Assembly (NCBI GenBank): GCA_943735955.1
Contig: OX030955.1
Location: forward strand, 7,012,269 to 7,076,268
Direction of reading: 5' to 3'
From: Piscicola geometra
Taxonomy: Eukaryota > Annelida > Clitellata > Hirudinida > Piscicolidae
DNA length: 64,000 nucleotides
In this document: positions 1 through 16,090 of the stretch, in pieces
How positions within the stretch are numbered: position 1 is the first letter of the stretch
How the letters are laid out: each line of letters opens with the position of its first letter
Notes under the pieces: model-generated
What the model was told of the DNA's origin: nothing
Seen by the model: the letters and a program-made list of their open reading frames with translations, nothing else
The model's database searches: none
Made by a program: the position numbers and the translations under genes

Positions 1-3000
1 CATCACCAACCCAACCACCACCAACCCAACCACCACCAACCCAACCACCACCAACCCAACCACCACCAACCCAACCATCACCAACCCAACCATCACCAAC
101 CCAACCACCACCAACCCAACCATCACCAACCCAACCACCACCAACCCAACCACCACCAACCCAACCATCACCAACCCAACCACCACCAGCCCAACCATCA
201 CCAACCCAACCATCACCAACCCAACCATCACCAACCCAACCACCACCAACCCATCCATCACCAACCCAACCATCACCAACCCAAGCATCACCAACCCAAC
301 CATCACCAACCCAACCATCACCAACCCAACCACCACCAACCCAACCTCCACCAACCCAACCATCACCAACCCAACCATCACCAACCCAACCACCACCAAC
401 CCAACCATCACCAACCCAACCACCACCAACCCAACCATCACCAACCCAACCATCACCAACCCAACCACCACCAACCCAACCATCACCAACCCAACCACCA
501 CCAACCCAACCATCACCAACCCAACCATCACCAACCCAACTATCACCAACCCAACCACCACCAACCCAACCATCACCAACCCAACCATCACCAACCCAAC
601 CATCACCAACCCAACCATCACCAACCCAACCACCACCAACTCAACCATCACCAACCCCACCATCACCAACCCAACCATCACCAACCCAACCATCACCAAC
701 CCAACCATCACCAACCCAACCATCACCAACCCAACCATCACCAACCCAACCATCACCAACCCAACCACCACCAACCCAACCTCCACCAACCCAACCATCA
801 CCAACCCAACCATCACCAACCCAACCACCACCAACCCAACCATCACCAACCCAACCACCACCAGCCCAACCATCACCAACCCAACCATCACCAACCCAAC
901 CATCACCAACCCAACCACCACCAACCCAACTATCACCAACCCAACTATCACCAACCCAACTATCACCAACCCAACCATCACCAACCCAACCATCACCAAC
1001 CCAACCATCACCAACCCAACCACCACCAACCCAACCACCACCAACCCAACCACCACCAACCCAACCATCACCAACCCAACCACCACCAACCCAACCATCA
1101 CCAACCCAATCATCACCAACCCAACCACCACCAACCCAACCATCAACAACCCAACCACCACCAGCCCAACCATCACCAACCCAACCATCACCAACCCAAC
1201 CATCACCAACCCAACCATCACCAACCCAACCACCACCAACTCAACCATCACCAACCCAACCATCACCAACCTCACCATCACCAACCCAACCACCACCAAC
1301 CCAACCATCACCAACCCAACCATCACCAACCCAACCATCACCAACCCAACCATCACCAACCCAACCACCACCAACCCAACCTCCACCAACCCAACCATCA
1401 CCAACCCAACCATCACCAACCCAACCATCACCAACCCAACCACCACCAACCCAACCATCACCAACCCAACCACCACCAGCCCAACTATCACCAACCCAAC
1501 CATCACCAACCCAACCATCACCAACCCAACCACCACCAACCCAACCATCACCAACCCAACCACCACCAACCCAACCATCACCAACCCAACCATCACCAAC
1601 CCCACCATCACCAACCCAACCACCACCAACCCAACCATCACCAACCCAACCATCACCAACCCAACCATCACCAACCTAAACACCACCAACCCAACCTCCA
1701 CCAACCCAACCATCACCAACCCAACCATCACCAACCCAACCACCACCAACCCAACCATCACCAACCCAACCACCACCAACCCAACCACCACCAACCCAAC
1801 CACCACCAACCCAACCATCACCAACCCAACCATTACCAACCCAACCACCACCAACCCAACCACCACCAACCCAACCATCACCAACCCAACCACCACCAGC
1901 CCAACCATCACCAACCCAACCATCACCAACCCCACCATCACCAACCCAACCACCACCAACCCAACCATCACCAACCCAACCATCACCAACCCAACCATCA
2001 CCAACCCAACCATCACCAACCCAACCATCACCAACCCAACCACCACCAACCCAACCTCCACCAACCCAACCTTCACCAACCCAACCATCACCAACCCAAC
2101 CACCACCAACCCAACCTCCACCAACCCAACCACCACCAACCCAACCACCACTAACCCAACCACCACCAACCCAACCATCACCAACCCAACCATCACCAAC
2201 CCAACCACCACCAACCCAACCATCACCAACCCAACCACCACCAACCCAACCACCACCAACCCAACCACCACCAACCCAACCATCACCAACCCAACCACCA
2301 CCAGCCCAACCATCACCAACCCAACCATCACCAACCCAACCATCACCAACCCAACCACCACCAGCCCAACCATCACCAACCCAACCATCACCAACCCCAC
2401 CATCACCAACCCAACCACCACCAACCCAACCATCACCAACCCAAACATCACCAACCCAACCATCACCAACCCAACCATCACCAACCCAAACATCACCAAC
2501 CCAACCACCACCAACCCAACCTCCACCAACCCAACCATCACCAACCCAACCATCACCAACCCAACCACCACCAACCCAACCATCACCAACCCAACCACCA
2601 CCAACCCAACCACCACCAACCCAACCACCACCAACCCAACCACCACCAACCCAACCATCACCAACCCAACCATCACCAACCCAACCACCACCAACCCAAC
2701 CATCACCAACCCAACCACCACCAACCCAACCACCACCAACCCAACCATCACCAACCCAACCACCACCAGCCCAACCATCACCAACCCAACCATCACCAAC
2801 CCAACCATCACCAACCCAACCACCACCAACCCAACCATCACCAACCCAACCATCACCAACCCAAGCATCACCAACCCAACCATCACCAACCCAACCATCA
2901 CCAACCCAACCACCACCAACCCAACCTCCACCAACCCAACCATCACCAACCCAACCACCACCAACCCAACCATCACCAACCCAACCACCACCAACCCAAC

Positions 3001-6000
3001 CATCACCAACCCAACCATCACCAACCCAACCACCACCAACCCAACCATCACCAACCCAACCACCACCAACCCAACCATCACCAACCCAACCATCACCAAC
3101 CCAACTATCACCAACTCAACCACCACCAACCCAACCATCACCAACCCAACCATCACCAACCCAACCATCACCAACCCAACCATCACCAACCCAACCACCA
3201 CCAACCCAACCTCCACCAACCCAACCATCACCAACCCAACCATCACCAACCCAACCATCACCAACCCAACCATCACCAACCCCACCATCACCAACCCAAC
3301 CACCACCAACCCAACCATCACCAACCCAACCACCACCAACCCAACCACCACCAACCCAACTATCACCAACCCAACCATCACCAACCCAACCATCACCAAC
3401 CCAACCACCACCAGCCCAACCATCACCAACCCAACCATCACCAACCCAACCATCACCAACCCAACCACCACCAACTCAACCATCACCAACCCAACCATCA
3501 CCAACCCCACCATCACCAACCCAACCACCACCAACCCAACCATCACCAACCCAACCATCACCAACCCAACCATCACCAACCCAACCATCACCAACCCAAC
3601 CACCACCAACCCAACCTCCACCAACCCAACCATCACCAACCCAACCATCACCAACCCAACCACCACCAACCCAACCATCACCAACCCAACCACCACCAGC
3701 CCAACCATCACCAACCCAACCATCACCAACCCAACCATCACCAACCCAACCATCACCAACCCAACCTCCACCAACCCAACCATCACCAACCCAACCATCA
3801 CCAACCCAACCACCACCAACCCAACCATCACCAACCCAACCACCACCAACCCAACCACCACCAACCCAACCACCACCAACCCAACCACCACCAACCCAAC
3901 CATCACCAACCCAACCATCACCAACCCAACCACCACCAACCCAACCATCACCAACCCAACCACCACCAACCCAACCACTACCAACCCAACCACCACCAAC
4001 CCAACCATCACCAACCCAACCACCACCAGCCCAACCATCACCAACCCAACCATCACCAACCCAACCATCACCAACCCAACCACCACCAACCCAACCATCA
4101 CCAACCCAACCATCACCAACCCAAGCATCACCAACCCAACCATCACCAACCCAACCATCACCAACCCAACCACCACCAACCCAACCTCCACCAACCCAAC
4201 CATCACCAACCCAACCATCACCAACCCAACCACCACCAACCCAACCATCACCAACCCAACCACCACCAACCCAACCATCACCAACCCAACCATCACCAAC
4301 CCAACCACCACCAACCCAACCATCACCAACCCAACCACCACCAACCCAACCATCACCAACCCAACCATCACCAACCCAACTATCACCAACCCAACCACCA
4401 CCAACCCAACCATCACCAACCCAACCATCACCAACCCAACCATCACCAACCCAACCATCACCAACCCAACCACCACCAACCCAACCTCCACCAACCCAAC
4501 CATCACCAACCCAACCATCACCAACCCAACCATCACCAACCCAACCATCACCAACCCCACCATCACCAACCCAACCACCACCAACCCAACCATCACCAAC
4601 CCAACCACCACCAACCCAACCACCACCAACCCAACTATCACCAACCCAACCATCACCAACCCAACCATCACCAACCCAACCACCACCAGCCCAACCATCA
4701 CCAACCCAACCATCACCAACCCAACCATCACCAACCCAACCACCACCAACTCAACCATCACCAACCCAACCATCACCAACCCCACCATCACCAACCCAAC
4801 CACCACCAACCCAACCATCACCAACCCAACCATCACCAACCCAACCATCACCAACCCAACCATCACCAACCCAACCACCACCAACCCAACCTCCACCAAC
4901 CCAACCATCACCAACCCAACCATCACCAACCCAACCACCACCAACCCAACCATCACCAACCCAACCACCACCAGCCCAACCATCACCAACCCAACCATCA
5001 CCAACCCAACCATCACCAACCCAACCATCACCAACCCAACCACCACCAACTCAACCATCACCAACCCAACCATCACCAACCCCACCATCACCAACCCAAC
5101 CACCACCAACCCAACCATCACCAACCCAACCATCACCAACCCCACCATCACCAACCCAACCATCACCAACCCAACCATCACCAACCCAACCACCACCAAC
5201 CCAACCACCACCAACCCAACCACCACCAACCCAACCATCACCAACCCAACCACCACCAACCCAACCATCACCAACCCAACCATCACCAACCCAACCACCA
5301 CCAACCCAACCATCACCAACCCAACCACCACCAGCCCAACCATCACCAACCCAACCATCACCAACCCAACCATCACCAACCCAACCACCACCAACTCAAC
5401 CATCACCAACCCAACCATCACCAACCCAACCATCACCAACCCAACCATCACCAACCCCACCATCACCAACCCAACCACCACCAACCCAACCATCACCAAC
5501 CCAACCATCACCAACCCCACCATCACCAACCCAACCACCACCAACCCAACCATCACCAACCCAACCATCACCAACCCAACCATCACCAACCCAACCATCA
5601 CCAACCCAACCATCACCAACCCAACCACCACCAACCCAACCTCCACCAACCCAACCATCACCAACCCAACCATCACCAACCCAACCATCACCAACCCAAC
5701 CATCACCAACCCAACCATCACCAACCCAACCACCACCAACCCAACCACCACCAACCCAACCACCACCAACCCAACCATCACCAACCCAACCACCACCAAC
5801 CCAACCACCACCAACCCAACCATCACCAACCCAACCATCACCAACCCAACCACCACCAACCCAACCATCACCAACCCAACCACCACCAACCCAACCACCA
5901 CCAACTCAACCACCACCAACCCAACCATCACCAACCCAACCACCACCAGCCCAACCATCACCAACCCAACCATCACCAACCCAACCATCACCAACCCAAC

Positions 6001-9000
6001 CATCACCAACCCAACCATCACCAACCCAACTACCACCAACCCAACCATCACCAACCCAACTATCACCAACCCAACTATCACCAACCCAACTATCACCAAC
6101 CCAACCATCACCAACCCAACCATCACCAACCCAACCATCACCATCCCAACCACCACCAACCCAACCATCACCAACCCAACCACCACCAGCCCAACCATCA
6201 CCAACCCAACCATCACCAACCCAACCATCACCAACCCAACCACCACCAACTCAACCATCACCAACCCCACCATCACCAACCCAACCACCACCAACCCAAC
6301 CATCACCAACCCAACCATCACCAACCCAACCATCACCAACCCAACCATCACCAACCCAACCACCACCAACCCAACCTCCACCAACCCAACCATCACCAAC
6401 CCAACCATCACCAACCCAACCACCACCAACCCAACCATCACCAACCCAACCACCACCAGCCCAACCATCACCAACCCAACCATCACCAACCCAACCATCA
6501 CCAACCCAACCACCACCAACCCAACTATCACCAACCCAACTATCACCAACCCAACTATCACCAACCCAACCATCACCAACCCAACCATCACCAACCCAAC
6601 CATCACCAACCCAACCACCACCAACCCAACCACCACCAACCCAACCACCACCAACCCAACCATCACCAACCCAACCACCACCAACCCAACCATCACCAAC
6701 CCAATCATCACCAACCCAACCACCACTAACCCAACCATCACCAACCCAACCACCACCAGCCCAACCATCACCAACCCAACCATCACCAACCCAACCATCA
6801 CCAACCCAACCACCACCAACTCAACCATCACCAACCCAACCATCACCAACCTCACCATCACCAACCCAACCACCACCAACCCAACCATCACCAACCCAAC
6901 CATCACCAACCCAACCATCACCAACCCAACCATCACCAACCCAACCACCACCAACCCAACCTCCACCAACCCAACCATCACCAACCCAACCATCACCAAC
7001 CCAACCATCACCAACCCAACCACCACCAACCCAACCATCACCAACCCAACCACCACCAGCCCAACTATCACCAACCCAACCATCACCAACCCAACCATCA
7101 CCAACCCAACCACCACCAACCCAACCATCACCAACCCAACCACCACCAACCCAACCATCACCAACCCAACCATCACCAACCCCACCATCACCAACCCAAC
7201 CACCACCAACCCAACCATCACCAACCCAACCATCACCAACCTAAACACCACCAACCCAACCTCCACCAACCCAACCATCACCAACCCAACCATCACCAAC
7301 CCAACCACCACCAACCCAACCATCACCAACCCAACCACCACCAACCCAACCACCACCAACCCAACCACCACCAACCCAACCATCACCAACCCAACCATCA
7401 CCAACCCAACCACCACCAACCCAACCATCACCAACCCAACCATTACCAACCCAACCACCACCAACCCAACCACCACCAACCCAACCATCACCAACCCAAC
7501 CACCACCAGCCCAACCATCACCAACCCAACCATCACCAACCCCACCATCACCAACCCAACCACCACCAACCCAACCATCACCAACCCAACCATCACCAAC
7601 CCAACCATCACCAACCCAACCATCACCAACCCAACCATCACCAACCCAACCACCACCAACCCAACCTCCACCAACCCAACCTTCACCAACCCAACCATCA
7701 CCAACCCAACCACCACCAACCCAACCTCCACCAACCCAACCACCACCAACCCAACCACCACCAACCCAACCACCACCAACCCAACCATCACCAACCCAAC
7801 CATCACCAACCCAACCACCACCAACCCAACCATCACCAACCCAACCACCACCAACCCAACCACCACCAACCCAACCACCACCAACCCAACCATCACCAAC
7901 CCAACCACCACCAGCCCAACCATCACCAACCCAACCATCACCAACCCAACCATCACCAACCCAACCACCACCAGCCCAACCATCACCAACCCAACCATCA
8001 CCAACCCCACCATCACCAACCCAACCACCACCAACCCAACCATCACCAACCCAACCATCACCAACCCAACCATCACCAACCCAACCATCACCAACCCAAA
8101 CATCACCAACCCAACCACCACCAACCCAACCTCCACCAACCCAACCATCACCAACCCAACCATCACCAACCCAACCACCACCAACCCAACCATCACCAAC
8201 CCAACCACCACCAACCCAACCACCACCAACCCAACCACCACCAACCCAACCATCACCAACCCAACCATCACCAACCCAACCACCACCAACCCAACCATCA
8301 CCAACCCAACCACCACCAACCCAACCACCACCAACCCAACCACCACCAACCCAACCATCACCAACCCAACCACCACCAGCCCAACCATCACCAACCCAAC
8401 CATCACCAACCCAACCATCACCAACCCAACCACCACCAACCCAACCATCACCAACCCAACCATCACCAACCCAACCATCACCAACCCAACCATCACCAAC
8501 CCAACCATCACCAACCCAACCACCACCAACCCAACCTCCACCAACCCAACCATCACCAACCCAACCATCACCAACCCAACCACCACCAACCCAACCATCA
8601 CCAACCCAACTACCACCAACCCAACCATCACCAACCCAACCATCACCAACCCAACCACCACCAACCCAACCATCACCAACCCAACCATCACCAACCCAAC
8701 CATCACCAACCCAACCATCACCAACCCAACCATCACCAACCCAACCATCACCAACCCAACCATCACCAACCCAACCACCACCAACCCAACCTCCACCAAC
8801 CCAACCATCACCAACCCAACCATCACCAACCCAACCATCACCAACCCAACCATCACCAACCCCACCATCACCAACCCAACCACCACCAACCCAACCATCA
8901 CCAACCCAACCACCACCAACCCAACCATCACCAACCCAACCATCACCAACCCAACCACCACCAACCCAACCATCACCAACCCAACCATCACCAACCCAAC

Positions 9001-12000
9001 CATCACCAACCCAACCATCACCAACCCAACCATCACCAACCCAACCATCACCAACCCAACCACCACCAACCCAACCTCCACCAACCCAACCATCACCAAC
9101 CCAACCATCACCAACCCAACCATCACCAACCCAACCATCACCAACCCCACCATCACCAACCCAACCACCACCAACCCAACCATCACCAACCCAACCACCA
9201 CCAACCCAACCACCACCAACCCAACTATCACCAACCCAACCATCACCAACCCAACCATCACCAACCCAACCATCACCAACCCAACCATCACCAACCCAAC
9301 CACCACCAACCCAACCACCACCAACCCAACCACCACCAACCCAACCATCACCAACCCAACCACCACCAACCCAACCATCACCAACCCAATCATCACCAAC
9401 CCAACCACCACCAACCCAACCATCACCAACCCAACCACCACCAGCCCAACCATCACCAACCCAACCATCACCAACCCAACCATCACCAACCCAACCACCA
9501 CCAACCCAACCATCACCAACCCAACCATCACCAACCCAACCACCACCAACCCAACCATCACCAACCCAACCACCACCAACCCAACCACCACCAACCCAAC
9601 CACCACCAACCCAACCATCACCAACCCAACCACCACCAGCCCAACCATCACCAACCCAACCATCACCAACCCAACCATCACCAACCCAACCACCACCAGC
9701 CCAACCATCACCAACCCAACCATCACCAACCCCACCATCACCAACCCAACCACCACCAACCCAACCATCACCAACCCAACCATCACCAACCCAACCATCA
9801 CCAACCCAACCATCACCAACCCAAACATCACCAACCCAACCACCACCAACCCAACCTCCACCAACCCAACCATCACCAACCCAACCATCACCAACCCAAC
9901 CACCACCAACCCAACCATCACCAACCCAACCACCACCAACCCAACCACCACCAACCCAACCACCACCAACCCAACCATCACCAACCCAACCATCACCAAC
10001 CCAACCACCACCAACCCAACCATCACCAACCCAACCACCACCAACCCAACCACCACCAACCCAACCACCACCAACCCAACCATCACCAACCCAACCACCA
10101 CCAGCCCAACCATCACCAACCCAACCATCACCAACCCAACCATCACCAACCCAACCACCACCAACCCAACCATCACCAACCCAACCATCACCAACCCAAG
10201 CATCACCAACCCAACCATCACCAACCCAACCATCACCAACCCAACCACCACCAACCCAACCTCCACCAACCCAACCATCACCAACCCAACCATCACCAAC
10301 CCAACCACCACCAACCCAACCATCACCAACCCAACCACCACCAACCCAACCATCACCAACCCAACCATCACCAACCCAACCACCACCAACCCAACCATCA
10401 CCAACCCAACCATCACCAACCCAACCATCACCAACCCAACCATCACCAACCCAACCATCACCAACCCAACCATCACCAACCCAACCACCACCAACCCAAC
10501 CTCCACCAACCCAACCATCACCAACCCAACCATCACCAACCCAACCATCACCAACCCAACCATCACCAACCCCACCATCACCAACCCAACCACCACCAAC
10601 CCAACCATCACAAACCCAACCACCACCAACCCAACCACCACCAACCCAACTATCACCAACCCAACCATCACCAACCCAACCATCACCAACCCAACCATCA
10701 CCAACCCAACCATCACCAACCCAACCACCACCAACCCAACCACCACCAACCCAACCACCACCAACCCAACCATCACCAACCCAACCATCACCAACCCAAC
10801 CATCACCAACTCAACCATCACCAACCCAACCACCACCAACCCAACCATCACCAACCCAACCACCACCAGCCCAACCATCACCAACCCAACCATCACCAAC
10901 CCAACCACCACCAACTCAACCATCACCAACCCAACCATCACCAACCCCACCATCACCAACCCAACTATCACCAACCCAACCATCACCAACCCAACCATCA
11001 CCAACCCAACCACCACCAACCCAACCATCACCAACCCAACCACCACCAACCCAACCATCACCAACCCAACCATCACCAACCCAACTATCACCAACCCAAC
11101 CACCACCAACCCAACCATCACCAACCCAACCATCACCAACCCAACCATCACCAACCCAACCATCACCAACCCAACCACCACCAACCCAACCTCCACCAAC
11201 CCAACCATCACCAACCCAACCATCACCAACCCAACCATCACCAACCCAACCATCACCAACCCCACCATCACCAACCCAACCACCACCAACCCAACCATCA
11301 CCAACCCAACCACCACCAACCCAACCATCACCAACCCAACTATCACCAACCCAACCATCACCAACCCAACCATCACCAACCCAACCATCACCAACCCAAC
11401 CACCACCAACCCAACCACCACCAACCCAACCACCACCAACCCAACCATCACCAACCCAACCACCACCAACCCAACCATCACCAACCCAACCATCACCAAC
11501 CCAACCACCACCAACCCAACCATCACCAACCCAACCACCACCAGCCCAACCATCACCAACCCAACCATCACCAACCCAACCACCACCAACTCAACCATCA
11601 CCAACCCAACCATCACCAACCCCACCATCACCAACCCAACCACCACCAACCCAACCATCACCAACCCAACCATCACCAACCCAACCATCACCAACCCAAC
11701 CATCACCAACCCAACCACCACCAACCCAACCTCCACCAACCCAACCATCACCAACCCAACCATCACCAACCCAACCACCACCAACCCAACCACCACCAAC
11801 CCAACCATCACCAACCCAACTATCACCAACCCAACCATCACCAACCCAACCACCACCAACCCAACCATCACCAACCCAACCACCACCAACCCAACCATCA
11901 CCAACCCAACTATCACCAACCCAACTATCACCAACCCAACCATCACCAACCCAACCATCACCAACCCAACCATCATCAACCCAACCACCACCAACCCAAC

Positions 12001-15000
12001 CATCACCAACCCAACTATCACCAACCCAACCATCACCAACCCAACCATCACCAACCCAACCATCACCAACCCAACCACCACCAACCCAACCACCACCAAC
12101 CCAACCACCACCAACCCAACCATCACCAACCCAACCACCACCAACCCAACCATCACCAACCCAACCACCACCAGCCCAACCATCACCAACCCAACCATCA
12201 CCAACCCAACCATCACCAACCCAACCACCACCAACTCAACCATCACCAACCCAACCATCACCAACCCCACCATCACCAACCCAACCACCACCAACCCAAC
12301 CATCACCAACCCAACCATCACCAAACCAACCATCACCAACCCAACCATCACCAACCCAACCACCACCAACCCAACCTCCACCAACCCAACCATCACCAAC
12401 CCAACCATCACCAACCCAACCACCACCAACCCAACCACCACCAACCCAACCATCACCAACCCAACTATCACCAACCCAACCATCACCAACCCAACCATCA
12501 CCAACCCAACCACCACCAACCCAACCATCACCAACCCAACCACCACCAACCCAACCATCACCAACCCAACCATCACCAACCCAACTATCACCAACCCAAC
12601 CACCACCAACCCAACCATCACCAACCCAACCATCACCAACCCAACCATCACCAACCCAACCACCACCAACCCAACCTCCACCAACCCAACCATCACCAAC
12701 CCAACCATCACCAACCCAACCATCACCAACCCAACCATCACCAACCCCACCATCACCAACCCAACCACCACCAACCCAACCATCACCAACCCAACCACCA
12801 CCAACCCAACCATCACCAACCCAACTATCACCAACCCAACTATCACCAACCCAACCATCACCAACCCAACCATCACCAACCCAACCACCACCAACCCAAC
12901 CACCACCAACCCAACCACCACCAACCCAACCATCACCAACCCAACCACCACCAACCCAACCATCACCAACCCAACCATCACCAACCCAACCACCACCAAC
13001 CCAACCATCACCAACCCAACCACCACCAGCCCAACCATCACCAACCCAACCATCACCAACCCAACCACCACCAACTCAACCATCACCAACCCAACCATCA
13101 CCAACCCCACCATCACCAACCCAACCACCACCAACCCAACCATCACCAACCCAACCATCACCAACCCAACCATCACCAACCCAACCATCACCAACCCAAC
13201 CACCACCAACCCAACCTCCACCAACCCAACCATCACCAACCCAACCATCACCAACCCAACCACCACCAACCCAACCATCACCAACCCAACTATCACCAAC
13301 CCAACCATCACCAACCCAACCATCACCAACCCAACCACCACCAACCCAACCATCACCAACCCAACCACCACCAACCCAACCATCACCAACCCAACCATCA
13401 CCAACCCAACTATCACCAACCCAACCACCACCAACCCAACCATCACCAACCCAACCATCACCAACCCAACCATCACCAACCCAACCATCACCAACCCAAC
13501 CACCACCAACCCAACCTCCACCAACCCAACCATCACCAACCCAACCATCACCAACCCAACCATCACCAACCCAACCATCACCAACCCCACCATCACCAAC
13601 CCAACCACCACCAACCCAACCATCACCAACCCAACCACCACCAACCCAACCATCACCAACCCAACTATCACCAACCCAACTATCACCAACCCAACTATCA
13701 CCAACCCAACCATCACCAACCCAACCATCACCAACCCAACCACCACCAACTCAACCATCACCAACCCAACCATCACCAACCCAACCATCATCAACCCAAC
13801 CATCACCAACCCAACCACCACCAACCCAACCATCACCAACCCAACCATCACCAACCCAACCACCACCAACCCAACCTCCACCAACCCAACCATCACCAAC
13901 CCAACCACCACCAACCCAACCTCCACCAACCCAACCATCACCAACCCAACCATCACCAACCCAATCATCACCAACCCAACCACCACCAACCCAACCATCA
14001 CCAACCCAACTATCACCAAACTAACCATCACCAACCCAACCATCACCAACCCAACCATCACCAACCCAACCACCACCAACCCAACCACCACCAACCCAAC
14101 CACCACCAACCCAACCATCACCAACCCAACCACCACCAACCCAACCATCACCAACCCAACCATCACCAACCCAACCACCACCAACCCAACCATCACCAAC
14201 CCAACCACCACCAGCCCAACCATCACCAACCCAACCATCACCAACCCAACCATCACCAACCCAACCATCACCAACCCAACCACCACCAACTCAACCATCA
14301 CCAACCCAACCATCACCAACCCCACCATCACCAACCCAACCACCACCAACCCAACCATCACCAACCCAACCATCACCAACCCAACCATCACCAACCCAAC
14401 CATCACCAACCCAACCACCACCAACCCAACCTCCACCAACACAACCATCACCAACCCAACCACCACCAACCCAACCATCACCAACCCAACCATCACCAAC
14501 CCAACCACCACCAACCCAACCACCACCAACCCAACCTCCACCAACCCAACCATCACCAACCCAACCATCACCAACCCAACCACCACCAACCCAACCATCA
14601 CCAACCCAACCACCACCAACCCAACCACCACCAACCCAACCACCACCAACCCAACCACCACCAACCCAACCATCACCAACCCAACCACCACCAGCCCAAC
14701 CATCACCAACCCAACCATCACCAACCCAACCATCACCAACCCAACCATCACCAACCCAACCACCACCAACCCAACCATCACCAACCCAACCATCACCAAC
14801 CCCACCACCACCAACCCAACCATCACCAACCCAACCATCACCAACCCAACCATCACCAACCCAACCACCACCAACCCAACCTCCACCAACCCAACCATCG
14901 CCAACCCAACCATCACCAACCCAACCACCACCAACCCAACCATCACCAACCCAACCACCACCAACCCAACCACCACTAACCCAACCACCACCAACCCAAC

Positions 15001-15990
15001 CACCACCAACCCAACTATCACCAACCCAACTATCATCAACCCAACCATCACCAACCCAACCATCACCAACCCAACCATCACCAACCCAACCACCACCAAC
15101 CCAACCACCACCAACCCAACCATCACCAACCCAACCACCACCAACCCAACCATCACCAACCCAACCACCACCAACCCAACCACCACCAACCCAACCATCA
15201 CCAACCCAACCATCACCAACCCAACCATCACCAACCCAACCACCACCAACCCAACCATCACCAACCCAACCACCACCAACCCAACCACCACCAACCCAAC
15301 CACCACCAACCCAACCATCACCAACCCAACCACCACCAGCCCAACCATCACCAACCCAACCATCACCAACCCAACCATCACCAACCCAACCACCACCAAC
15401 CCAACCATCACCAACCCAACCATCACCAACCCCACCACCACCAACCCAACCATCACCAACCCAACCATCACCAACCCAACCATCACCAACCCAACCACCA
15501 CCAACCCAACCTCCACCAACCCAACCATCACCAACCCAACCACCACCAACCCAACCATCACCAACCCAACCACCACCAACCCAACCACCACTAACCCAAC
15601 CACCACCAACCCAACCACCACCAACCCAACTATCACCAACCCAACTATCATCAACCCAACCATCACCAACCCAACCATCACCAACCCAACCATCACCAAC
15701 CCAACCACCACCAACCCAACCACCACCAACCCAACCATCACCAACCCAACCACCACCAACCCAACCATCACCAACCCAACCACCACCAACCCAACCACCA
15801 CCAACCCAACCATCACCAACCCAACCATCACCAACCCAACCATCACCAACCCAACCATCACCAAGCCAACCACCACCAACTCAACCATCACCAACCCAAC
15901 CATCACTAACACAACCATCACCAACCCAACCATCACCAACACAACCATCACCAACCCCACCATCACCAACCCAACCATCACGAACCCAAC
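1..15990. repeat. 15-bp minisatellite array, about 1,066 copies
   Basis: The unit is CATCACCAACCCAAC, tandem without interruption from the window edge to about 15990. Common variants are CACCACC-, CTCCACC-, TATCACC-, a CAGCCC form and a CCCCAC form. The + strand is almost free of G. Since 15 is a multiple of 3 and the unit has no stop, all three + frames stay open, but there is no ATG on that strand. Variant order recurs at long range, so there is higher-order duplication. The array ends about 100 bp before the acceptor of the first visible ULK exon, so it lies in an intron of that gene. Its left end is outside the window. Confidence 0.98.
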
Positions 15991-16090
15991 TATCACCACC
16001 CAACTAACCACCCATCACCACCCAACTAACCATCTACTACCATCCACCCATATCCATCCAACCAACCAGTCATCCATCCACCCACCCCAG
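15991..16090 (+). other. Degenerate array edge and splice acceptor
   Basis: The 15-bp unit decays into CCACCCAACTAACC-like and CCATCCA-like repeats and ends in CCACCCACCCCAG at 16090, a plausible acceptor. Stops occur here in the frame of the next exon (TAA at 16027). That argues against the array being translated in frame with that exon. Confidence 0.6.

Noticed and set aside
1..15990. CRISPR array or telomere/centromere satellite
   Set aside because: Units are contiguous with no spacers and the setting is eukaryotic. The unit is not a telomere motif, and the array abuts a gene exon; a centromeric role cannot be judged from sequence.
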